Source of the DNA: Clostridia bacterium
Lineage (GTDB): Bacteria; Bacillota; Clostridia; Oscillospirales; CAG-272
Length of the DNA stretch: 64,000 nt
NCBI GenBank assembly: GCA_017456145.1
Contig: JAFTJZ010000015.1
Location: 1-64,000 of the forward strand
Direction of reading: 5' to 3'
Position numbers and translations under genes: made by a program. The number at the start of each line of letters is the position of its first letter. Position 1 is the stretch's first letter. Below are positions 51,321 to 57,451 of the stretch, piece by piece. Under the pieces are notes generated by a model. The model did not search any database. It was not told the origin of the DNA and worked only from the letters and a program-made list of their open reading frames with translations.

Positions 51321-53360
51321 TCAGTCTTCCTTCTTGCGTGCAGCCATGGTGACCCATGCAGCTGCCAACAGCATCATAGCGCCGGCGCCAATGGTGATAG
51401 AGGAGGCACAGCCGCTCTCTTCGGAATCACCCTCATTGCCTTCGCCCTCGGTGCCTTCACCTTCGGTACCCTCGCCTTCGGTGCCTTCGCCCTCGGTGCC
51501 TTCGCCTTCAGTACCCTCAGGAGGAGTCTGCTGCTGTTGCTGCTTCTCTTCCTCAGCCTTCACCAGTGCATCATAAGCCTCGCGAGCCGTCTTGATGGCA
51601 TCCTTGTTGGTAACAAGTGCCTTCTGGTCTGCGGTCAGGCTCTTGTAAGCATTCTCAGCCTTGGTGATCACGCGATCGCTGTCCAGAGTAACCTCACCGA
51701 TACCATCGATCAGCTTGATAACCTCATTCGCAACTTTCTGATCCTCTTCAGCCTTGATTCTTGCGCGCTCGATACCGGAGTTGTCAAGACGCATATTGTC
51801 AAGCTTCACCGTAATGTCATACTCCGCATCAGCAGAAACCATGAAGAAACGGATGAAGTTGATGGCAGAAATATCGAACGGACCCTTACCGCCGCGGTCA
51901 TCGGGCGTAGCGGTCTCCAGAGGCAGGATAATGTGGTTCCAACCAACAACCAGCTCGTCGCCGAGGTTATAATCTCTGACCTCAGTCAGCTTCCAAGAAA
52001 TCTCGCTGTTGTCGCAAGCGCCGGAGGAGGTCAGCTCCAGACCGGTGTTACCGAAAGGAATGTCAAACAGAGCCAGATCGGAGATATACATATCAAAGGT
52101 CAGTGTATCCATGCCGGTACCGTCAATGGGCTCAGAAATGACCACCTGGTTAACTTTACCGCTGCCGACCTGGAAAGTAATACTACCGGAACCTGCGGTC
52201 TTATTCTCCTTGTCGACCTCAGATGCGCTCATAGCCTTATTGCAGCCGAACAGAGGAATGCTGTTCTCGTCAGACCAAGCCTCAAAAGCATCCAGCTCAG
52301 CATCCGTCAGAATGTCGTACTCAACAGTCAGGGTCGTCTTGGAGCTCTTGTAGATGGAACCACCCCAACCGTTTGCGGGGTTAGAGTCAGCAATTCTAAT
52401 ATAAATATTCGGGTTAGCCTTCAGATCAACCTTATCTGTCAGATCAAAGGTCATGATCTCAGTAGCGGGGCTCTGGCTCTCGGGCAGAGAATCATCATAC
52501 TCATACTCGAAGAGTGTAGTCCAGTTCGCATCATCCTGCGAAACCTGCAGCAGCAGCTGTGCGCCCAGAGGAGCAGTCCATTCGACCTTGCTTACGCTGT
52601 AACGGTTGGTAACCGTGTACTTGTAAACGGTTTCCTTCTGCTGGTCAGAGAAACGCTGATTGTCGTTTTTACCGGCATCGCTTCTCAGAAGATAAGGCAG
52701 CTCATCCTCTGCGAAAACGGTAAACTCATGAACCTCGGTGTTCACACCCTCAACAGGCTCTTCAACGTAGTTCTCAAAACGAACGTTGTCGATCTTGAAG
52801 GTCCAGCCATCACCAAAGTTGATCGCCTCGTTGTTAAAGATACGGATGAAGTTGAAACGAGTCCAGTCGCAAGTACCGGGCAAAGACTCGAGATCAACGT
52901 AGTAGGTGTTCCAACCGTTGACCAGCGTCTTCCACTTGAACTGTTTGGAGCTCTCTTCGTTGTCAGGCTTTGCAGCAGAGGTCAGCTCGATGAAGAAATT
53001 CTTCTCATTGATGACAGATGCATCGGAAACATAAACCTCAAACGCCAGACGGTTTACGCCCTCAACGTTGATCGCTTGTGCAGCGGCATCCTCTCTCTTG
53101 GTCAGGTTCATCTTCAGCTGGAAACCGCCGACGCCCTGCTCACCGGATTTGACATAGCTGATAGCACCGCTACCCTCTTTCTTGTCTTCGGTGTCAACAG
53201 TAACTCCGCCATTGGTCTCAGCCCAGATGGTCGTGTCATCGCAATTATCAATCGCGATCGTCTTGGTCAGGCCGTACTCAGCAGTCTCTTCTGCGGAAAC
53301 GAACACCACAGAAGTCAACATCATGCAAAGAGTCAGCGCAATCGCAAGAAACTTTTTCAT
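51321..53360 (-). CDS. Class A secreted modular surface protein 2
   Basis: A 679-residue paralogue of the gene at 49030-51093. The signal peptide differs from that of the paralogue by about one residue (MKKFLAIALTLCMMLTSVVF). The modules are in the same order: beta-sandwich (GWNTYYVDLESL, IDNVRFENY), discoidin-like (AQLLLQVSQDDANWTTLFEY), beta-sandwich (GTGMDTLTFDMYISD, GWNHIILPLE), FIVAR-like helices, Gln run, EGTEG repeats and the Cys-helix-KK anchor. The last ~500 bases and the terminator are almost the same DNA as in gene 1, while modules 1-3 have diverged. The start at 53360 has GGAGG upstream; the frame to 53462 runs into the promoter. Not assigned to any named family. Confidence 0.8.
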   Translation of the reverse strand: MKKFLAIALTLCMMLTSVVFVSAEETAEYGLTKTIAIDNCDDTTIWAETNGGVTVDTEDKKEGSGAISYVKSGEQGVGGFQLKMNLTKREDAAAQAINVEGVNRLAFEVYVSDASVINEKNFFIELTSAAKPDNEESSKQFKWKTLVNGWNTYYVDLESLPGTCDWTRFNFIRIFNNEAINFGDGWTFKIDNVRFENYVEEPVEGVNTEVHEFTVFAEDELPYLLRSDAGKNDNQRFSDQQKETVYKYTVTNRYSVSKVEWTAPLGAQLLLQVSQDDANWTTLFEYEYDDSLPESQSPATEIMTFDLTDKVDLKANPNIYIRIADSNPANGWGGSIYKSSKTTLTVEYDILTDAELDAFEAWSDENSIPLFGCNKAMSASEVDKENKTAGSGSITFQVGSGKVNQVVISEPIDGTGMDTLTFDMYISDLALFDIPFGNTGLELTSSGACDNSEISWKLTEVRDYNLGDELVVGWNHIILPLETATPDDRGGKGPFDISAINFIRFFMVSADAEYDITVKLDNMRLDNSGIERARIKAEEDQKVANEVIKLIDGIGEVTLDSDRVITKAENAYKSLTADQKALVTNKDAIKTAREAYDALVKAEEEKQQQQQTPPEGTEGEGTEGEGTEGEGTEGEGTEGEGNEGDSEESGCASSITIGAGAMMLLAAAWVTMAARKKED
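51428..51518 (-). repeat. 15-bp tandem repeat coding EGTEG units, gene 2
   Basis: The same 15-bp unit as at 49135-49230, with one unit read as EGNEG at its C-terminal end. The Gln run next to it is one residue shorter than in gene 1. Confidence 0.75.
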
Positions 53361-53433
53361 ATGTTTTTCCTCCATATGTAATAAAAATATTTTCAACAAG
53401 CAAGCACATACCGCTCGCTTGTCGGATGTTAAT

Positions 53434-53462
53434 AGTATATCACATAAATATAGATTTGTCAA
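53434..53462 (-). promoter_or_regulatory. Sigma-A promoter of class A gene 2
   Basis: TTGACA at 53462-53457, 17-base spacer, TATACT at 53439-53434 on the minus strand. Confidence 0.75.
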
Positions 53463-53582
53463 TCCTTTGTTTCAAATTTCTTCATATTTTCGACATAAAT
53501 TCGTTAATTTTAGTCCTAACAACAAATCGCTCCTATCGTTGATGACATCGTCAACAATAAAGGCTCCCGCAAACAAAAAAAT

Positions 53583-53614
53583 CAAAAAATCTCCCCCGCT
53601 GCTGCGGGGGAGAT
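53583..53614 (-). terminator. Terminator of class B secreted gene 1
   Basis: ATCTCCCCCGC (53589-53599) pairs with GCGGGGGAGAT (53604-53614), followed by TTTTTTG on the minus strand. Confidence 0.85.
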
Positions 53615-53627
53615 AAAATTTTTGTAA

Positions 53628-55316
53628 TTAGTCAGCGCTGACACCAAACAACTTGGAGAGGAAAGGAATCTTCGCCAAAAGCTTGTATGCGGTGAATACC
53701 TTCTGAACCATACCGATAACGCCATCTGCGGGCGGGATGTAGGAAGTATCAACCAGACGAACATCATCCATACCGAGGATGAGCTGCCACTTGTTTCCAA
53801 CGATTTCTGCGCTATACTTTGTTCTGAAATAGAATCTCTTGATAGCAGTAGCATCAAAATTGCCGCTATCTTTACCATCGCTCAGTTTCAAGGTAACCTT
53901 GTTCCAGCCTTCCGTAGGATTGCTGATCGCTGCGATAACCTGTTCGTTTGTCCAGCTCAATTTAGCGTTATTGGTAGATTGGAGATAGCACTCAGAATCG
54001 CCCAGATAATGCTTGGAATCCAGCATACTGAGATTGTTCACATATACCCAGAAAGTAACTGCATTGTATCCACCCTCGGTAGAGTCAACAGCAGTGAAAT
54101 TAACATCAAAAGTATTACCGCTATGTGCATATCTCATCAAAGCAAGACCACCATTAACACGGCTCGTAGGAATATACTTCCAGTTGGTATTACCACCGGT
54201 ATTACCCGTCCAGAGAGAATAGGAACCCTCAGTAAGAGCGCCCTCCTTGCTTTCGACAGTATCAGCGTTTACAAAACGAATATTCTTAATCGTGAAAGAA
54301 TCACCCTCTTCCAATGTGCATCCGTTGGCAAAAATACGAACACGGCAGACATTGGTCAGATCGCAGGATTCATCAGGAACCTTGTTTGTAGACTTACCGA
54401 ATGTAGAGATCGGAATTGCGATGGTAGACCAACCCTCAACATCGCCTGCATAAAAACCGTATTCGACCTTTTCATTCTGTGTAAAACTCGTCTGTTTCTG
54501 GAGCTCCCAGTCATCCATCTTATCGTCATCAGAACCAATCTCGAAAAAGAGAGCTACATCACGACCTTTACCGGTAGCCTGATAATCAAATACAAAATAA
54601 TCCATCTCGGAAATATCTACAGGGAACTGTACAATATTATTTGTATTCAACGCACCGCCGGCGTCATACTTACCCGGGCCTTTAGATGAATATGTGTTTG
54701 TAGACCAAGTGACAATATCACCTCTGGGATCAGCAAAGCGAACATTATCAAACTTAACCGTCAAAGTACCATCAACCACAAAAGAAGTAATGTTATAAAT
54801 ACGGAACCATGTAACCGCCGAACCATCTACGGGTCTGGTGTTTTCCGCACCGCTGACACCACTATCGGTGAAAGAATTAAAATCACTCAAAGGAAGAGAT
54901 ACGGTGTTCCAACCCTTTTTCAGTGCAGGCAGGGTCTTGTTGACACGTCTGACCTCTTGCTTATCAGAAGTTGCGGCACTTGTCAACTCAATTTCATACT
55001 GAACACTTGCCAAAGGAGCGGGATCAGATACATACATATCAAATTTCAAAGTAGCGTGCTTTGTACCATCCACAGGCGCAAAGGCCACCTGCATCAACAT
55101 AGTGGCAGCACCAACCGTACCGCTGAAATCACGTGTAACAGATGCACTACCCTCTTTCTTGTTTGCCTTATCGGCAGTCCAGCCGGCATCGACATTGGCA
55201 TCTAAACTATTGATTAGAACCTCGTCGGGTACCTCGTCCTCTGCCGCAGAAACGACAAACACCATCGAAGACAGCAGTGTCGTCAGGGTCAGAAGGACAC
55301 ATAAAAACTTTTTCAT
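53628..55316 (-). CDS. Class B secreted modular protein 1
   Basis: A 562-residue exported protein of no named family. The signal peptide is MKKFLCVLLTLTTLLSSMVF followed by VVSAAE. Three beta-sandwich modules of about 165 residues follow. Module 1 has GWNTVSLPLSDFNSF and KFDNVRFAD, module 2 has GWSTIAIPISTFGK and IKNIRFVN, and module 3 has GWNKVTLKLSDG and MDDVRLVD. The repeated GW(N/S)T...(D/N)(N/D)(V/I)R signature suggests CBM-like jelly rolls. The end is not a membrane anchor but a short hydrophobic-basic motif, AYKLLAKIPFLSKLFG, followed by VSAD, shared with the neighbouring gene. GGAGGG precedes the start at 55316. Confidence 0.78.
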   Translation of the reverse strand: MKKFLCVLLTLTTLLSSMVFVVSAAEDEVPDEVLINSLDANVDAGWTADKANKKEGSASVTRDFSGTVGAATMLMQVAFAPVDGTKHATLKFDMYVSDPAPLASVQYEIELTSAATSDKQEVRRVNKTLPALKKGWNTVSLPLSDFNSFTDSGVSGAENTRPVDGSAVTWFRIYNITSFVVDGTLTVKFDNVRFADPRGDIVTWSTNTYSSKGPGKYDAGGALNTNNIVQFPVDISEMDYFVFDYQATGKGRDVALFFEIGSDDDKMDDWELQKQTSFTQNEKVEYGFYAGDVEGWSTIAIPISTFGKSTNKVPDESCDLTNVCRVRIFANGCTLEEGDSFTIKNIRFVNADTVESKEGALTEGSYSLWTGNTGGNTNWKYIPTSRVNGGLALMRYAHSGNTFDVNFTAVDSTEGGYNAVTFWVYVNNLSMLDSKHYLGDSECYLQSTNNAKLSWTNEQVIAAISNPTEGWNKVTLKLSDGKDSGNFDATAIKRFYFRTKYSAEIVGNKWQLILGMDDVRLVDTSYIPPADGVIGMVQKVFTAYKLLAKIPFLSKLFGVSAD

Positions 55317-55369
55317 GATTATTCCCTCCAAAAAATTAGGTATTTCACCAAATACCATAGATTGCCTTA

Positions 55370-55398
55370 ATTATATCACACCCATTTCGTTTTGTCAA
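55370..55398 (-). promoter_or_regulatory. Consensus sigma-A promoter of class B gene 1
   Basis: TTGACA at 55398-55393, 17-base spacer, TATAAT at 55375-55370 on the minus strand. The spacer is the same as in class B gene 2. Confidence 0.85.
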
Positions 55399-55503
55399 TC
55401 TCCTTTTTTACTTTTTTTCAAAATTTCTTTACAATTTGGTCATATATGAAATTTTGTAACTAAGTTCGCCACTTCATTTCACAAATCATTTCGGAAACAA
55501 AAA

Positions 55504-55529
55504 ATCTCCCCCGCTACTGCGAGGGAGAT
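55504..55529 (-). terminator. Terminator of class B secreted gene 2
   Basis: ATCTCCC and GGGAGAT arms with inner GC/GC pairing (55504-55529), followed by TTTTTG on the minus strand. It resembles the class B gene 1 terminator. Confidence 0.75.
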
Positions 55530-55542
55530 AAATGAAATTAAA

Positions 55543-57081
55543 TCAATCAGCAATACCGAACATCTTGGAGAGGAAAGGAATCTTCGCCAGAATCTTGTAT
55601 GCGGTGAAAATCTTTTCAACCATAGCGGTCAAACCAGTTGCAGGAGGCGGGTTGTGGAGAACAACCAGCGTGGTGTAATAAGTAGAATAAATAGATCCAC
55701 CATTACCACCCTCCGGCGTGGAATCGGCAATTTTGATCCAAAGAGTAGGAACCGCAGCCTCCTTCAATGCCTCAATATCAATATACTCAAGAAGGCTGAA
55801 GGTCTGTATATCGCTACTGCTGGGAGAACCCGAGTACACATCAACGTAATTGGTACCATCCTGAGAAACCTGAATCAAGCAACCGTTGCTACCGCCAAGG
55901 CGAGCAGTCCAGGAAATGTTCTGAATATCGGTAACATCGGAAAGAACATACTTCCAAACGGTATTATTGGTCTTATCATGATATCTCATAGGCTGATCTT
56001 TATGATTCGTACCGTTTGTAGAAACCAAATAAGATTTTTCAGAATCGGTTCTCACCTTGAACGAATAAAATTCTGCAGCTGCGCGAAGTTGAATATCAGT
56101 ATAAGAAATAGTTACTGCGGCTTTGTGATTGAAAAGCAGCTGACCACCATTACCCGTGGATGTATCTGCATCTGCAATGGCAACGTAAACATATTTGCTC
56201 TTGGTCAAATCAACACCGGGAGTCAAATCAATGTTCTTCTTGCTGTTTGTACCGGATGTAGTGGAATATACTGTTTTCCAATTCTTGCAATCGGAGGAGA
56301 CCAACACCGCTTGTTCAGTACCGGCAATGGTGACGTTAAATTCAATCTTGTTGATATACTGAGTCTTTCCGTCGGGCATTTCAAATGCATAAATAATTTT
56401 ACCGGCTTGATCAGCAAACCAGAAAGCATCTGTAGTACCGACACTGCCCTCGTTCATCACGTGATATACATCATCATCACCCTTTACGGTAAATTCGATG
56501 GTATCACCACGATCCTCAAAACGGAAGTTATCAATCTTGACAATGCATTCACCGGAAACATTAACAGCAACACAGTTAAACAAACGAAGATAGTTAAAAG
56601 CAGTAAAATCAAGGCCGGATGCATCAGTAGCAGCAAATGCCGCCATAGGAATTTCAATCGTATTCCAACCTTGCTTTAAGGTAATACCATCATACATATG
56701 TTCTTGCGCATCAGCCCGACCGGAAGAAGTCAGCTCAAGTTGCAAATTACCGGAGAGAACACCGGGGTCGCTAATATAGATATCTACACAGAGATGAGTT
56801 GCATTACTGATATCTTTTGCAGGATCAAACTTCCACTGCCACATAAAGCCACCGGCACCATATGTACCTGTAGTATGCTTAGAAAGAATAGAACCTTCAC
56901 CCTGCGTCTTATCTTCCTTGTCAATGCCTGCATAACCAGCAAAGCCGGCATTGTTGATAGTAGAGTCACCATCGGAAATCCATATGACGTCTACGTCACT
57001 TTCCTCTGCCGCAGAAACGACAAACACCATCGAAGACAGCAGCGTCGTCAGGGTCAGAAAGACACACAAAAACTTTTTCAT
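55543..57081 (-). CDS. Class B secreted modular protein 2
   Basis: A 512-residue paralogue of class B gene 1 with the same signal peptide type (MKKFLCVFLTLTTLLSSMVF). Module 1 (about 30-190) is the beta-sandwich (GWNTIEIPMAAFAA, KIDNFRFED). Modules 2 and 3 (about 195-335 and 340-480) are discoidin/F5-8-like (AVLVSSDCKNWKTVYSTT; CLIQVSQDGTNYVDVYSG). They thus resemble module 2 of class A and not the modules of class B gene 1. The C-terminus again is AYKILAKIPFLSKMFG followed by IAD. GGAGG lies before the start at 57081. It may bind a surface glycan; no function is proven. Confidence 0.78.
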   Translation of the reverse strand: MKKFLCVFLTLTTLLSSMVFVVSAAEESDVDVIWISDGDSTINNAGFAGYAGIDKEDKTQGEGSILSKHTTGTYGAGGFMWQWKFDPAKDISNATHLCVDIYISDPGVLSGNLQLELTSSGRADAQEHMYDGITLKQGWNTIEIPMAAFAATDASGLDFTAFNYLRLFNCVAVNVSGECIVKIDNFRFEDRGDTIEFTVKGDDDVYHVMNEGSVGTTDAFWFADQAGKIIYAFEMPDGKTQYINKIEFNVTIAGTEQAVLVSSDCKNWKTVYSTTSGTNSKKNIDLTPGVDLTKSKYVYVAIADADTSTGNGGQLLFNHKAAVTISYTDIQLRAAAEFYSFKVRTDSEKSYLVSTNGTNHKDQPMRYHDKTNNTVWKYVLSDVTDIQNISWTARLGGSNGCLIQVSQDGTNYVDVYSGSPSSSDIQTFSLLEYIDIEALKEAAVPTLWIKIADSTPEGGNGGSIYSTYYTTLVVLHNPPPATGLTAMVEKIFTAYKILAKIPFLSKMFGIAD

Positions 57082-57133
57082 GTTTTTTCCTCCAAAAAAT
57101 TCGGCGTTTTGGTAAACACCATAGTTTTCCATA

Positions 57134-57162
57134 ATTATATCACACCCATTTCGTTTTGTCAA
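57134..57162 (-). promoter_or_regulatory. Consensus sigma-A promoter of class B gene 2
   Basis: TTGACA at 57162-57157, 17-base spacer, TATAAT at 57139-57134 on the minus strand; promoter and spacer equal those of class B gene 1. Confidence 0.85.
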
Positions 57163-57219
57163 TCTCTTTTTTGGTTTTTTTTCAAAATTTCTTTACAATT
57201 TGGTAATAAATTCTCCCGA

Positions 57220-57254
57220 TATAAAAAAATACCCCTGCCAAGGCAGGGGTATTT
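57220..57254 (-). terminator. Terminator after the small ORF and 922-aa gene
   Basis: An 11-bp stem ATACCCCTGCC/GGCAGGGGTAT with a two-base loop ends a minus-strand transcript; a T run follows on that strand. Confidence 0.85.
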
Positions 57255-57255
57255 C

Positions 57256-57423
57256 TCATGTGTCACGGGAGAAGGTGCTCATTTTTTCATCATGGCGTTC
57301 TGTCTTCCCTGCTCTGTCGGCATTCGTTGCCCAATGTCTGCAGAGCTGCGTCAGATCGACATCATTGACAAACACGTCCGCGTCCTCGCCGATCTTAATT
57401 CTTTTTCGGCTCGCCAAAATCAC
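57256..57423 (-). CDS. Small ORF (55 aa), unknown function
   Basis: From GTG at 57423 to TGA at 57256 the frame reads VILASRKRIKIGEDADVFVN then DVDLTQLCRHWATNADRAGK and ends KMSTFSRDT. Composition and third-base GC preference look protein-like, and it fills the space between the 922-aa gene and the terminator. GGGGAG lies 12 bases upstream, a rather long distance, and the start is a GTG, so I am not certain. It has no known family. Confidence 0.5.
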   Translation of the reverse strand: MILASRKRIKIGEDADVFVNDVDLTQLCRHWATNADRAGKTERHDEKMSTFSRDT

Positions 57424-57451
57424 ACGGATGGATCGCTCCCCGTGAGATCAC

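Noticed and set aside
51537..53381. 614-codon plus-strand frame opposite class A gene 2
   Set aside because: No start signal and no protein-like pattern. The minus frame has promoter, ribosome binding site, signal peptide and terminator.
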